A stretch of DNA of 64,000 nucleotides from Oceanospirillaceae bacterium (GCA_002724925.1 PBQA01000013.1:496001-560000), one strand, 5' to 3'. Shown: positions 28,049 to 37,440, counted from the first letter of the stretch. The notes: generated by a model not told the origin, from the letters alone. Made by a program: numbers and translations.

Positions 28049-28849
28049 TCAAGCTCGTTCGAGTACGTACTCAAGAACGAATTGGGTGCCAAAATAAGCA
28101 AGGATAAGGAAGCCTGTCCCCGTGAGTGTCCATTTACCGGCCACGGGGCCTCGCCAGCCAAAACGGTATCGACCAAAGAGAAGTGTGGTAAAAACGACCC
28201 ATCCAACCAGTGAAAACGCGACCTTATGAATGAGGTGCTGATTGCTCAGGCTTTCAACGACGGGTAAGCCGACAATGAACGAGGCGGTCAGTAAAAGCAT
28301 GGCCAACCAGAGAATTTCGAACAGCAGAGCATCCATAGTCTGCAATGGCGGCAGAGAGCGGATGAGGCCCCGGGTCTGGTGTTTTCTCAGATTTCTGTCC
28401 TGGAGAATGACCAGAATCGCCTGAACCGATGCGATGGTGAACAGGCTGAAGGCAACAATCGATAGCAGTATGTGCCAGATCAGCGCGTAACTCAGGTCCG
28501 TTAACAGCACCTGATGTTGGATCACCGCCCCCAGAATTGCGACAACCGCGCCCATTGGCAGCAGGCCAGTGAACAGATTATCGACGGGTTTACGCCAGGC
28601 TGAAAACAAAAGAAGCAGGGTAATAATCAGTGCGATCAGCGAACCGACCTGAAACATGGCCATATTGAGAGCATGTTCACTGACCAGCGTGACAGACAGT
28701 GAGGCCAGGTGCAGAAGTGCGCCAATTGATGCAAAGCCCAGCAACAGGCCTCGCTGTGGTGCTTTGCTGCCCTTGATGACAAGTAGCTGGCGCAAAGCGG
28801 CAAACAGATAAAAACCGGCAGCCGGTACTGCCAACGCTAATGCTGTCAT
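28049..28849 (-). CDS. YpjD-like cytochrome-c-assembly-family membrane protein
   Basis: A 266-residue protein with about eight transmembrane segments, related to CcsA/CcmC-type haem-handling proteins. It contains HLASLSVTL, HILLSIVAFSLFTIASVQA and HKVAFSLVGWVVFTTLLFGRYRFGWRG, with histidines that could face haem. The ATG at 28849 gives a clean hydrophobic N-terminus and has a GGGGAAG site before it. It is divergent from ffh, the usual arrangement. A haem function is inferred from the family only. Confidence 0.88.
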   Translation of the reverse strand: MTALALAVPAAGFYLFAALRQLLVIKGSKAPQRGLLLGFASIGALLHLASLSVTLVSEHALNMAMFQVGSLIALIITLLLLFSAWRKPVDNLFTGLLPMGAVVAILGAVIQHQVLLTDLSYALIWHILLSIVAFSLFTIASVQAILVILQDRNLRKHQTRGLIRSLPPLQTMDALLFEILWLAMLLLTASFIVGLPVVESLSNQHLIHKVAFSLVGWVVFTTLLFGRYRFGWRGPVAGKWTLTGTGFLILAYFGTQFVLEYVLERA

Positions 28850-29021
28850 GAAACTTCCCCAACACGAATAGCGCCAGTGTCGCATAAGGGGCCACCTCAA
28901 GGAAGTGCAATCATGCCAGCTCGGGCTACTTGCAAAGCTCCGCGCCGCAGCATTGGGAACCTGAAGGCCAACGCGGTATACTTGCCCACTTATTTATTTA
29001 CCGTCAGACAGAGTCATCAAG

Positions 29022-30428
29022 ATGTTTGAAAGCCTTACCGACCGCTTGGGCAGTGCCTTAAAAGGCATTACTGGCCAAGCGAAGCTGACCGAAGAGAATA
29101 TCAAAGGCACCATGCGTGAAGTGCGCATGGCGCTGTTGGAAGCCGACGTGGCCCTGCCGGTCGTAAAAGATTTTACCGCGCAGGTCAAAGAGCGTGCTGT
29201 CGGTACCGATGTACTGAAGAGCCTCAACCCTGGGCAGGTATTCCTGAAAATCGTCCATGAAGAACTGCAAAGTGTCATGGGCGAAGCCAACGAGAAACTG
29301 AATCTGGCGACACAGCCTCCAGCCATCGTGATGATGGCGGGTCTGCAGGGCGCAGGTAAAACAACGACCGTTGGTAAGCTTGCGAAGTATCTTGCTGAGC
29401 GAGAGAAAAAGAAAGTGATGGTGGTTTCTGCGGACGTGTATCGTCCTGCGGCGATCAAACAGCTTGAAACTCTGGCGAATGAAGTCGGTGCTGGCTTTCA
29501 CCCATCGACGGCAGATGAAAAACCGATCGATATCGCTAAAGGCGCCATCGATGCTGCCCGCCGTGGTGCGTACGATGTTCTGCTGGTGGATACCGCGGGT
29601 CGCCTGACGGTCGATGAGCAGATGATGGGTGAGATCAAAGATCTCCACGCTGCTATTACGCCGATAGAGACTCTCTTTGTTGTCGACGCGATGACAGGTC
29701 AGGACGCTGCGAATACAGCTAAAGCATTTAATGATGCCTTGCCTCTGACCGGTGTCGTGCTGACCAAATCGGACGGTGATGCGCGCGGTGGTGCTGCTCT
29801 GTCAGTGCGCCATATTACGGGTAAACCGATCAAGTTTATGGGTATGGGCGAAAAGACCGACGCGCTCGAGCCTTTCCACCCTGATCGTGTTGCTTCACGT
29901 ATTCTCGATATGGGCGACGTTCTCACTCTGATCGAAGAAGCAGAACGTAAGATCGATAAGTCGAAAGCCGACAAGCTCGCCAAGAAACTGAAAACAGGCA
30001 AAGGCTTCGATCTGGAAGACTTCCTTGATCAGATTCAGCAGATGAAAAACATGGGTGGCCTGACGGGTATGCTGGATAAGCTGCCGGGTATGGGTAACCT
30101 GGGTGCAATGGCCAAGCAGACGACCGCTGCGGAAGGCCAGTTTAAGCAGATGGAATCCATCATTTTCTCTATGACCCTTGATGAGCGCCGCTTCCCGGAC
30201 AAAATCAATGGCTCACGTAAAAAGCGTATTGCAGCGGGTTCTGGTACGCAGATTCAGGATGTGAATCGCGTTCTGAAGCAGCACAAGCAAATGCAGAAAA
30301 TGATGAAAAAGGTCACGGCCAAAGGTGGCATGAAGAAAATGATGCGCGCTATAGGCGGCATGGGAGGACCAGGTGGTCCGGGCGGTGGTGGTATGCCGCC
30401 GGGTGGGATGCCTCCTATGATGCGCTAA
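29022..30428 (+). CDS. ffh: Signal recognition particle protein Ffh
   Basis: GTPase that binds signal sequences and 4.5S RNA and targets inner-membrane proteins to FtsY. The 468 residues comprise the N domain (1-95), the G domain with GLQGAGKTTTVGKLA (about 107-120), DTAGRL, TKSDGDARGG and GMGEK, and the Met-rich M domain (about 300-440; LTGMLDKLPGMGNLGAMAKQ, MTLDERRFPDKINGSRKKRIAAGSG). It ends in a Gly/Pro/Met-rich tail. rpsP, the usual downstream neighbour, is missing, and a palindromic element follows instead. Confidence 0.97.
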   Translation: MFESLTDRLGSALKGITGQAKLTEENIKGTMREVRMALLEADVALPVVKDFTAQVKERAVGTDVLKSLNPGQVFLKIVHEELQSVMGEANEKLNLATQPPAIVMMAGLQGAGKTTTVGKLAKYLAEREKKKVMVVSADVYRPAAIKQLETLANEVGAGFHPSTADEKPIDIAKGAIDAARRGAYDVLLVDTAGRLTVDEQMMGEIKDLHAAITPIETLFVVDAMTGQDAANTAKAFNDALPLTGVVLTKSDGDARGGAALSVRHITGKPIKFMGMGEKTDALEPFHPDRVASRILDMGDVLTLIEEAERKIDKSKADKLAKKLKTGKGFDLEDFLDQIQQMKNMGGLTGMLDKLPGMGNLGAMAKQTTAAEGQFKQMESIIFSMTLDERRFPDKINGSRKKRIAAGSGTQIQDVNRVLKQHKQMQKMMKKVTAKGGMKKMMRAIGGMGGPGGPGGGGMPPGGMPPMMR

Positions 30429-30439
30429 GCAGCTGGCCC

Positions 30440-30560
30440 GAAGCTAGCTGCGTTGCAACAACTGTGTTGCAGAGTTTTCCGGAATGCTCACGTATTACAA
30501 TACGCTCCCCTTCCATAAAATTCTGCGCCATGTTGTTGCGGCCTCGCTGACGCTTCTTCA
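30440..30560. repeat. Long imperfect palindrome after ffh
   Basis: Two arms of about 45 bases (30452-30496 and 30499-30543) are reverse complements at roughly three quarters of positions. They centre on CGTATT-AC-AATACG. Shared blocks include GCAACAAC, GCAGA, TTTT and GGAA. Weaker complementarity continues outward (GAAGC/GCTTC). It has the shape of a mobile palindromic repeat (REP- or MITE-like) or a very long 3' hairpin. I see no second copy in the window. Confidence 0.6.
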
Positions 30561-30617
30561 TTTCATAGATATATCCCGCTCCGAATATCACTTATTTTCT
30601 GACACAAGGTGTCGCCT

Positions 30618-31037
30618 ATGTGGACCCAGAAAACCATTCAGTTAAAAGCTCGCGCTCGCGGCTTTCATTTAATTACCCGTGAGATTGAACAGGCGTTGCC
30701 TGAGCTTGCCGATGTTTCCGTTGGTCTGCTTCATGTGTTTATTCAACACACCTCAGCGTCTCTGACAATTAACGAAAACGCTGACCCGACAGTGAGAGTG
30801 GACTTTGAAGAAGTGTTCAGCCGGTTGGTGCCTGAAAATCAGCCATACTACAAACACAATGACGAAGGCCCTGACGATCTGCCCGCCCATATTAAATCCA
30901 GCTTACTTGGACCATCTCTTACCATTCCAGTGACGAATGGCAGGCTCGCTCTGGGGACTTGGCAGGGAATATACCTGTGCGAGCACCGTGATTACGGTGG
31001 TAGTCGTCGGTTAGTACTTACTCTGCAGGGAGAGTAG
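30618..31037 (+). CDS. YjbQ-family protein (UPF0047)
   Basis: A 139-residue single-domain protein. The family signature is clear: [28 protein letters not shown] and [25 protein letters not shown]. YjbQ of E. coli has weak thiamine-phosphate synthase activity, and the physiological role is open. I chose the ATG at 30618, with AAGGTG about seven bases upstream. The frame also has a GTG at 30609. Confidence 0.9.
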   Translation: MWTQKTIQLKARARGFHLITREIEQALPELADVSVGLLHVFIQHTSASLTINENADPTVRVDFEEVFSRLVPENQPYYKHNDEGPDDLPAHIKSSLLGPSLTIPVTNGRLALGTWQGIYLCEHRDYGGSRRLVLTLQGE

Positions 31038-31053
31038 TGCCGGAATCGAATGA

Positions 31054-31767
31054 TCAGGCACTTTCAGTTGTTCTGGCTTTGTCGATCTGAGCCTGAATCT
31101 CTGGAGAGAAGTCGATGCGGATGGATTTGATGAAATCGAAAAGGTCGTTTTCAGCCTCAAGTAGCATGGCGTCGCTATGCCCGTCGGGTAGCTCAAAGTT
31201 GTAATCCCCTGTGTCTCCTTCAATCATCAGCAAAGTATTTGAACTAAGCGGAGTAACGAAACACAGATCTGGTGGACCAAGCTCAGCATATCCTGTACGC
31301 ATATATGCCCAATGGATACCATTTGATTTAAGTTCCACGGCTTCATCAATTGAACTCGGAAATACAAAAAAATCTGGATTGAAATCATTTTCAATCAGTT
31401 TTTCTTTAAGGTGATCTCTTATCTCTATTAAGTAGCGCTTTGCATCATCCACGGATAGCCTTGTCGCAGTGGCACTCGCTTTACTGACCTGAAAGATTTG
31501 TACCATGAGATGGGTAGAAGATAGTTCTAAACCGGAGCTCTTCCGGTAGTATTGAAAAGAACTCCTCATAACACGCTTATAAGACATCCAGTCTTCTGAC
31601 GGTACATCGTACGTTGCATGGTCCGACAGTGAGCCAATTTCTGTGTCACAGGACTTGGTTTTTTCTATGCTCGCAGTCGGAACAGGGATGTATATGCTGG
31701 CAACGTCCGTAGTGAACGTGAATATTACCTGGTCCGAGAAATCTGGTCCTGTAAGAAGTTTTACCAT
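31054..31767 (-). CDS. Unrecognised protein, second gene of an AT-rich pair
   Basis: A 237-residue soluble-looking protein with no signal peptide, no membrane segment and no motif I can name. It is mixed in charge, with a C-terminal amphipathic stretch (ENDLFDFIKSIRIDFSPEIQAQIDKARTTES). Base composition is unlike its neighbours: 31321-31440 has 37 G+C in 120 bases, while a sample of ffh (29341-29460) has 62 in 120. The start overlaps the end of the upstream gene by seven bases, so the two are translationally coupled. The pattern would fit a partner or immunity protein, but that is only a guess. Confidence 0.75.
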   Translation of the reverse strand: MVKLLTGPDFSDQVIFTFTTDVASIYIPVPTASIEKTKSCDTEIGSLSDHATYDVPSEDWMSYKRVMRSSFQYYRKSSGLELSSTHLMVQIFQVSKASATATRLSVDDAKRYLIEIRDHLKEKLIENDFNPDFFVFPSSIDEAVELKSNGIHWAYMRTGYAELGPPDLCFVTPLSSNTLLMIEGDTGDYNFELPDGHSDAMLLEAENDLFDFIKSIRIDFSPEIQAQIDKARTTESA

Positions 31768-32825
31768 GCCAGTGTCCCAGTTAAATTCTTAACGTATTCA
31801 ATAAAGCTGGATTTTATGCTTCCAGTACTTGAGTTGTAGTTTGAGAGGGCCGTGTTTGAACCTGATCCAGCTTTGGCCAATGCCTCCTTCAGATCGGTAT
31901 TAGACGAACTTATTTCTGATGATACTTTTGCCGATGCCAGCGCTCTTTTATTATCGGTGAATTTACCCTCTATTTTGGCACCTCGGCGCTGAAATGCATT
32001 AACGACCTGAGCGGTGTCAGCGACGGGGTTTGTCAGTATAAAGTGGTGTTTATCTAGTAGATTGGGTAAGTGCTCTACGGCTAATTGCAGTAACTTAACC
32101 GTGTCACCCTCGATCTGCCATTTTATCGGTTTACCATTACTACGGTGCTTCTGTGTTTCACTTAATACACTAGCAAGCTCTTTCGCAACCACGGCCGGGC
32201 GCATGGCTCTTGAATCCGGTGTCATCCATAGCCCCATCTCATTCTCAATCGCAGCTGGAATATAGAAAAAATTAAAACTGTTTGGAACCTCCCAGCCGTC
32301 AACCCCGGCAAGAGTTTGAAGTACCCTTGCTGCCCGCGTTGCTTTTGCATGCGCTTTGATAAAGCCTTGCTCGTGTTCAGCAATTTTCGTGAGTACCTCA
32401 GCTGATTTACCTTCAAAGCTTTGATATAGCCCAGCTTGGTCTTCACCTTCTTCAGAAGCCCGTTGAACACCTGTGATATACACCCCGGCAGGAGTTTGAT
32501 TGTCTTCAGAGCCTTGATGAATCTGATAGTAAATCGCCAGCTTGCCAATACTCTCCATATATTCGAATGGCGTACCTGTGTTCTGGTTGGCAGTGACATT
32601 GCCACCTAAAGCGCCCAGCTGCTCAATTTTGGAGGTCATTTGTAATGCGCTGGCTTCATCCGATTGAAAGGCATGAGCAAACAAAGGCGCCAGAGCAGCG
32701 TCGATAAATACTTTGCGGCCTCGGTTGGTATTGGTGTTCTTTGAAAATGGAATAAACTGGCGTGTGTCGGCTTTGCTGCCCAGAGTGTAGGCGAGTTTAC
32801 GGCGGTGATGTACGATCATTGACAC
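31761..32825 (-). CDS. Unrecognised protein, first gene of an AT-rich pair
   Basis: A 354-residue protein with no signal peptide or membrane helix. Residues 1-60 are basic and polar. The middle is mixed alpha/beta (SFNFFYIPAAIENEMGLWMTPDSRAM, VKLLQLAVEHLPNLLDKHHFIL). The C-terminus from about 300 is Ser/Asn/Thr/Gly-rich (SSSNTDLKEALAKAGSGSNTALSNYN). The start is GTG at 32825 with GGGAG eight bases upstream; an ATG two codons later is the alternative. I recognise no family. A structural, phage-like or effector role cannot be told apart from sequence. Confidence 0.75.
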   Translation of the reverse strand: MSMIVHHRRKLAYTLGSKADTRQFIPFSKNTNTNRGRKVFIDAALAPLFAHAFQSDEASALQMTSKIEQLGALGGNVTANQNTGTPFEYMESIGKLAIYYQIHQGSEDNQTPAGVYITGVQRASEEGEDQAGLYQSFEGKSAEVLTKIAEHEQGFIKAHAKATRAARVLQTLAGVDGWEVPNSFNFFYIPAAIENEMGLWMTPDSRAMRPAVVAKELASVLSETQKHRSNGKPIKWQIEGDTVKLLQLAVEHLPNLLDKHHFILTNPVADTAQVVNAFQRRGAKIEGKFTDNKRALASAKVSSEISSSNTDLKEALAKAGSGSNTALSNYNSSTGSIKSSFIEYVKNLTGTLAW

Positions 32826-32942
32826 TATTGAGGCTCCCTGTCAGCTTTGCTGTCCTATTGGTGTGCAAGAATACCAGTCGGTCTGGCCCCAAACAACACA
32901 CACTCAGGATTCGTTGGACGTTTTTTTGCAGAGCAACTTCTT

Positions 32943-33635
32943 ATGAGACTGTTAAATTACGACACTCTGGATATCGTCGGTTTTGCGGGCGTGAGAGAAC
33001 GCATTCTGGTGATGGACTCGCGTCAGTTCGGATATCAGAAGCGTGAGGATACCTGGGAGGGCTTGGGCCAGTTAATGTATCTTGCGCACGCGTACTTTAA
33101 GCCGGGTGGCAGCACTGGGCGTCATCAACACAGCGACATCGATATTGTCAGTATCGTTACCCGCGGGCGTCTTCATCATGAAGGCTCGGCAGAGGTACAA
33201 CCGGATAGCGTAGCTGAAGACAGTACTCAAGGCTTAGTCGAAATTAAAGCCGGGCAGGTTATGGTGCAACGCTCGGGAAAATCCGGTTTTATGCACAATG
33301 AAATCAACCCAGATGCTGATATTGTGGGTATGGTACAGCTTTGGCTTCAACCGGCAGGTAGCGTTTCCGAGAGGGCGAGCCAGACTGTCATCGATGTTGG
33401 TCGTGGCCTGACAACTGTGTATCAGGGTATAGATACCGAACTAAGTATCTCTTGTCTCATGGAAAAGGAACTGCTGTCACTTCAGGACGGCTGGCTTTGC
33501 TACTTATTTCAAGGTGAACTGGAAGCAGGAAATCATACGATTCTCCGCGGCAGTCTTTTCTATCCTGATGAAGGTGAGTATCTGGCCAAAGTCGAAGACA
33601 CCCGATTACTTATAATTAAAATATTAGCGGAATAA
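32943..33635 (+). CDS. Pirin-family bicupin protein
   Basis: A 230-residue protein of the pirin/YhhW family: two cupin barrels, the first with metal-ligand-like histidines in GGSTGRHQHSDIDIVSIVTRGRLHHEG. E. coli YhhW has quercetinase activity in vitro, and pirins elsewhere act as metal-dependent regulators. The role here is open. I chose the ATG at 32943 (MRLLNYDTLDIVGFAG). The frame stays open further upstream but the extra residues are not family-like. The ribosome-binding site is weak. Confidence 0.85.
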   Translation: MRLLNYDTLDIVGFAGVRERILVMDSRQFGYQKREDTWEGLGQLMYLAHAYFKPGGSTGRHQHSDIDIVSIVTRGRLHHEGSAEVQPDSVAEDSTQGLVEIKAGQVMVQRSGKSGFMHNEINPDADIVGMVQLWLQPAGSVSERASQTVIDVGRGLTTVYQGIDTELSISCLMEKELLSLQDGWLCYLFQGELEAGNHTILRGSLFYPDEGEYLAKVEDTRLLIIKILAE

Positions 33636-33663
33636 TTACTTCCAGAACTAATGAGGAACAACA

Positions 33664-34059
33664 ATGTTCAGAACTCTATTGATGCTATGTGTATGTATGG
33701 TGCTTACAGCCTGCAGCGGCACACCCTCAGATACCTTGGTTGAAGAATCTGTTGCACAGCAAAAGACGATCAGCAATATGATTCGGGTAGTGAGTGTAGA
33801 AAAGTTAAATGGCTGGAAGGATCAGGAGTTTTATGTGGCCGATGTTCGCTATGAGCTGGAATTCCTGACCGACTACAAAACCTTTAGTGAATCGTTACAA
33901 GACGAGACGCCGGATAACCTGGTAGGTAGTTTTTTCAACGGTTTCGGATTGCTCGCACTATCAATGCAGTATGGAAAGTTCGAGAAAGGACAGAAAGTAA
34001 CGGAGCGAGCCGAATTTCGTTTTCGTGATACTGAAAACGGTTGGCAGTTGGCTGAGTAA
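33664..34059 (+). CDS. Small predicted lipoprotein
   Basis: A 131-residue protein with a short signal peptide and lipobox LTAC (lipidated Cys17), followed by a soluble domain of about 110 residues rich in beta-strand-like segments (EFYVADVRYELEFLTDY, VTERAEFRFRDTENGWQL). AGGAAC precedes the ATG. It may share a transcript with the pirin gene, 28 bases upstream. No known family was recognised. Confidence 0.75.
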   Translation: MFRTLLMLCVCMVLTACSGTPSDTLVEESVAQQKTISNMIRVVSVEKLNGWKDQEFYVADVRYELEFLTDYKTFSESLQDETPDNLVGSFFNGFGLLALSMQYGKFEKGQKVTERAEFRFRDTENGWQLAE

Positions 34060-34064
34060 ATGAG

Positions 34065-34094
34065 GAGCAGCATCACGCACCTGTGATGCTGCTC
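34065..34094. terminator. Hairpin between convergent lipoprotein and OYE genes
   Basis: A perfect 12-base-pair stem GAGCAGCATCAC/GTGATGCTGCTC with a six-base loop, centred between two convergent genes. Neither side has a strong U-tract, so it is an inefficient or mRNA-protecting terminator. Confidence 0.65.
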
Positions 34095-34102
34095 TGATGA
34101 AC

Positions 34103-35218
34103 TTATATTAATTCCATCAACGCTTTCTTACTGTAATCCGTCAGTTCGTCAAAGCGCCCTTCACGAACTTTTATAACCCATTCAGGATCTTGCAGCAGAG
34201 CACGACCCACAGCGACGAGTTCAAACTCATCATTGCCTAAGCGCTCGGCCAGTTCATTAATGTTGCCATGGGCAACGCCCGATGCGTCAATCATGTCGCG
34301 CTTATCTTCGTCAATAAAGCCGGCATTCAGACCTACACTGCCGACAGTGATCGCAGGTTTTCCGGTCAGTTTTCTGGTCCAGCCAGCAAGATTCATATCA
34401 GAGCCTTCGAATTCTTTTTCCCAGAAGCGACGAGTAGAGCAGTGGAAGATATCAACGCCAGCATTTACCAGCGGCTTCAGGAACGCATCAAGCTCTTCCG
34501 GCGTATTGCACATGCGTGCGCTGTAGTCTTGTTGCTTCCATTGAGAGAAGCGGAAAATAATCGGGAAATCAGGCCCGACCCGATCACGGATTGCCTGAAC
34601 GATTTCACAGGCAAAACGGGTACGTGCTACCTGGTCACCACCGTACTCATCATCGCGCTGATTTGTTCCTTCCCAGAAGAATTGGTCGATCAGGTAACCA
34701 TGAGCGCCGTGAATCTCAACCGCATCAAAACCAATGCGCTGTGAATCCTCAGCGGCTTGAGCAAAGGCTTCGATGACGTCGTTGATATCGTCTTTAGTCA
34801 TTGCTACGCCGGTTTCGCGGCCGGGCTTGAAAAGGCCCGATGGGCTGTAGCCGGGCACGGATGGATCAGGCTCTGTACCTTCTTTGCGGACAGCACCTAC
34901 GTGCCATAGCTGAGGAGCGATTTTGCCGCCCTTAGCGTGCACAGCGTCTACCACTTTCTTCCAGCCGGCTAAGGCTTCTTCACCGTAGATAAATGGAACG
35001 CGGGCATAGCCGTTTGCGCCTTTATGTCCGACACAGGTGCCCTCGGTAATGATCAGACCGACTCCGTTTGCTGCACGTCGTTCGTAATAGGCGACGTTCA
35101 GGTCGTTAGGCACGTTTCCCGGCGAGTAGGTGCGGGTCATGGGCGCCATGACGATACGGTTGCTGAGTTCGAGCTTGCCAAGCGTTATCGATTGAAACAG
35201 TGCATCTGTGGTACTCAT
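34103..35218 (-). CDS. Old Yellow Enzyme-family NADH:flavin oxidoreductase
   Basis: A 371-residue FMN-dependent ene-reductase-like TIM barrel. The family features are RIVMAPMTRTYSPGNVPNDLNVAYYERRA near the start, EIHGAHGYLIDQFFWEGTNQRDDEYGG in the middle, and a phosphate-binding segment toward the end (GNINELAERLGNDEFELVAVGRALLQDPEWV). Typical substrates are alpha,beta-unsaturated carbonyls or nitrate esters. The natural one is unknown. The ATG at 35218 has GGAG upstream. The 17 codons before it are open but not family-like. Confidence 0.92.
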   Translation of the reverse strand: MSTTDALFQSITLGKLELSNRIVMAPMTRTYSPGNVPNDLNVAYYERRAANGVGLIITEGTCVGHKGANGYARVPFIYGEEALAGWKKVVDAVHAKGGKIAPQLWHVGAVRKEGTEPDPSVPGYSPSGLFKPGRETGVAMTKDDINDVIEAFAQAAEDSQRIGFDAVEIHGAHGYLIDQFFWEGTNQRDDEYGGDQVARTRFACEIVQAIRDRVGPDFPIIFRFSQWKQQDYSARMCNTPEELDAFLKPLVNAGVDIFHCSTRRFWEKEFEGSDMNLAGWTRKLTGKPAITVGSVGLNAGFIDEDKRDMIDASGVAHGNINELAERLGNDEFELVAVGRALLQDPEWVIKVREGRFDELTDYSKKALMELI

Positions 35219-35423
35219 GAGGGCTCCGTTTTTTGCTGTTATCGGTAGTGAGTGATGGCACTCTGACATTGGACTCTAACACTGCATTCCCGCCCGGTAT
35301 CGAGCTATTTGTGCCATATAAGAGTGAGGTGATCTGAAAAACACTGTTGCGAATGCGTTCGGGGCGGTTACGATGCCGGCGTTAAACAGAGAGTTAACCG
35401 GACAAGTGTGAAACTGAGAAAAT

Positions 35424-35930
35424 ATGAAACTGAAAAAAATCGATAAAGCACGTTATCAGGAGCGTCGTTCACGCATCCAGTGGGCAATGATCGCAGGCTT
35501 GTTCGCAACGAGTCTGGGGTTCGCAGAATTATACCGTTATCTTTTTGTCGGCGGAGAATCCAGTCTGGCGCTCAATGCTGCGGGGGTGGCGACCGGCGTA
35601 GCCATCGTTACTTTCGTGTTGTTCAGGCTTCGCGATACGCCGTATTTCGATGAGGTTAATTATGTCTGGAAGCTTAAACAGGAGCTGAACCGGATTTATC
35701 GTAAGACGAAACCATTGGATCAGGCGCTGGAAGCGGGCAGTCGCGACGCGTTGATCATCAAGTTGTACAGCCTTGAGGGCTCGCGTCAGGTATACGATCT
35801 TGATGACAACACTCTGACGATGTCTGAGCTTGTTAAACAGTTGGATGAGTTGAAATCCCGCATTGAAAACGAGACGCCGGGCGTTACCCATGACGACTAC
35901 CGGCCCGAACTGTTAGAGCGGCTGTCGTGA
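35424..35930 (+). CDS. DUF3087-like membrane protein
   Basis: A 168-residue protein with a basic N-terminus, two transmembrane helices (about residues 20-41 and 49-68) and a cytoplasmic helical C-terminal domain with charged repeats (VWKLKQELNRIYRKTKPLDQALEAGSRDALIIKLYSLEGSRQVY). The layout matches my recollection of DUF3087 proteins from marine gammaproteobacteria. Function is unknown. Confidence 0.75.
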   Translation: MKLKKIDKARYQERRSRIQWAMIAGLFATSLGFAELYRYLFVGGESSLALNAAGVATGVAIVTFVLFRLRDTPYFDEVNYVWKLKQELNRIYRKTKPLDQALEAGSRDALIIKLYSLEGSRQVYDLDDNTLTMSELVKQLDELKSRIENETPGVTHDDYRPELLERLS

Positions 35931-36009
35931 CCGCCGCGCGGGTGCGCAACGCTGTCAAAGCATGTAAACTACGCGCAATTTTCTGAGCACCAGTTTAGGT
36001 TCTACAACC

Positions 36010-37422
36010 ATGATGAAATATATCTCCACGCGCGGTAATGCGCCGGAACTTACTTTTGAGGATGTCCTGCTGACAGGGCTGGCGTCTGATGGCGGCCTTT
36101 ACGTACCAAAGGAAGCACCGCACTACACGCTTGAAGAGATCGAATCATGGCGTGACCTGCCATACACCGAACTGGCGCATAAGATTGTTTATCCGTTTGT
36201 TGAAGGTTGTGTTGATTCAGATGCCCTGAAAGGCATGCTCGAAGACGTTTATAACAACACTAACTTCGGTCACAAGGCGATTGCTCCGCTGCAGCAGCTG
36301 GATCATAACGAGTATGTTCTTGAGCTGTTCCATGGACCGACTCTGGCGTTTAAAGACTTCGCCCTGCAGCTGCTTGGGCGCCTGCTCGATTACGTGGTTA
36401 CACGTCGTCAGGAGAAGGTCGTGATCATGGGGGCAACGTCAGGTGACACTGGCTCTGCGGCCATCGAAGGTACTAAAGCCTGCGACAACGTTGATATCTT
36501 TATCCTTCACCCATATGGCAAAGTATCAGAAGTTCAGCGCCGTCAGATGACGACCGTTGAAGGTGACAATATTTACAACATCGCCATCGAAGGTAACTTC
36601 GACCAGGCTCAGGACATGGTTAAAGCCAGTTTTGGCGATCAGAGCTTCCTGCGTGGTGAACGTAAGCTTGTCGCAGTGAACAGTATTAACTGGGCCCGCA
36701 TCATGGCTCAGATCGTTTACTACTTCTATTCAAGCCTGAATCTTGGCGGCCCTCTGCGTCCAATGGCGTACTCTGTGCCGACCGGTAACTTCGGCGATAT
36801 TTTCGCGGGTTACATGGCCCGTAAAATGGGTCTGCCGATTGAGCAGCTGATCATTGCAACCAACAACAACGATGTACTGCATCGTCTGATGAGCAAGAAC
36901 CAATACGAAGTTCGTCCTCTGAAGCATACGATCACGCCTTCGATGGATATTGCGGTGTCCAGTAACTTCGAACGCCTGCTCTTTGATCTGTATGACCGCG
37001 ACGGTGCCAAGCTTGCTGGTCTGATGGCGAAGATGAACGCACGCGACGACGTTGTCTCGCTCGACGAAGATAAATTGGCCAAGGCGCGTGAACTGTTTGA
37101 CAGTCTTGCGGTCGATGAAAAGACGACTGTTGAAACAATGCAGCTGGTGTTCAATGAGACCGGCTATTTGCTTGATCCGCATACGGCGATTGGCGTTAAG
37201 GCTGCACGCGAGTGTCGCCGCAACCCGAACATCCCGATGATCACGCTGGGTACGGCGCATCCGGTTAAGTTTGAGGATGCCGTTGGCCGGGCTGGGTACG
37301 AAATGCCGGAGCTGCCGCATCACCTGACGGACCTGATGGAGCGTGAAGAGCGCCTGTCGGTATTGCCAGCAGATCTTGAAACGGTGCAACAGTTCATCGC
37401 AGAGAATACGTTCCGCGACTGA
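36010..37422 (+). CDS. thrC: Threonine synthase
   Basis: PLP enzyme that converts O-phosphohomoserine to threonine. The 470 residues are of the long class: KYISTRGNAPELTFEDVLLTGLASDGGLYVP at the start, the PLP lysine in GPTLAFKDFALQLLGRL, and the phosphate-binding loop GATSGDTGSAA. A second ATG directly follows the first (36013). hom, often adjacent, is not in the window. A terminator follows, so the gene looks monocistronic or last in its unit. Confidence 0.97.
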   Translation: MMKYISTRGNAPELTFEDVLLTGLASDGGLYVPKEAPHYTLEEIESWRDLPYTELAHKIVYPFVEGCVDSDALKGMLEDVYNNTNFGHKAIAPLQQLDHNEYVLELFHGPTLAFKDFALQLLGRLLDYVVTRRQEKVVIMGATSGDTGSAAIEGTKACDNVDIFILHPYGKVSEVQRRQMTTVEGDNIYNIAIEGNFDQAQDMVKASFGDQSFLRGERKLVAVNSINWARIMAQIVYYFYSSLNLGGPLRPMAYSVPTGNFGDIFAGYMARKMGLPIEQLIIATNNNDVLHRLMSKNQYEVRPLKHTITPSMDIAVSSNFERLLFDLYDRDGAKLAGLMAKMNARDDVVSLDEDKLAKARELFDSLAVDEKTTVETMQLVFNETGYLLDPHTAIGVKAARECRRNPNIPMITLGTAHPVKFEDAVGRAGYEMPELPHHLTDLMEREERLSVLPADLETVQQFIAENTFRD

Positions 37423-37440
37423 TCTGGAGTGTCCCCTGAG

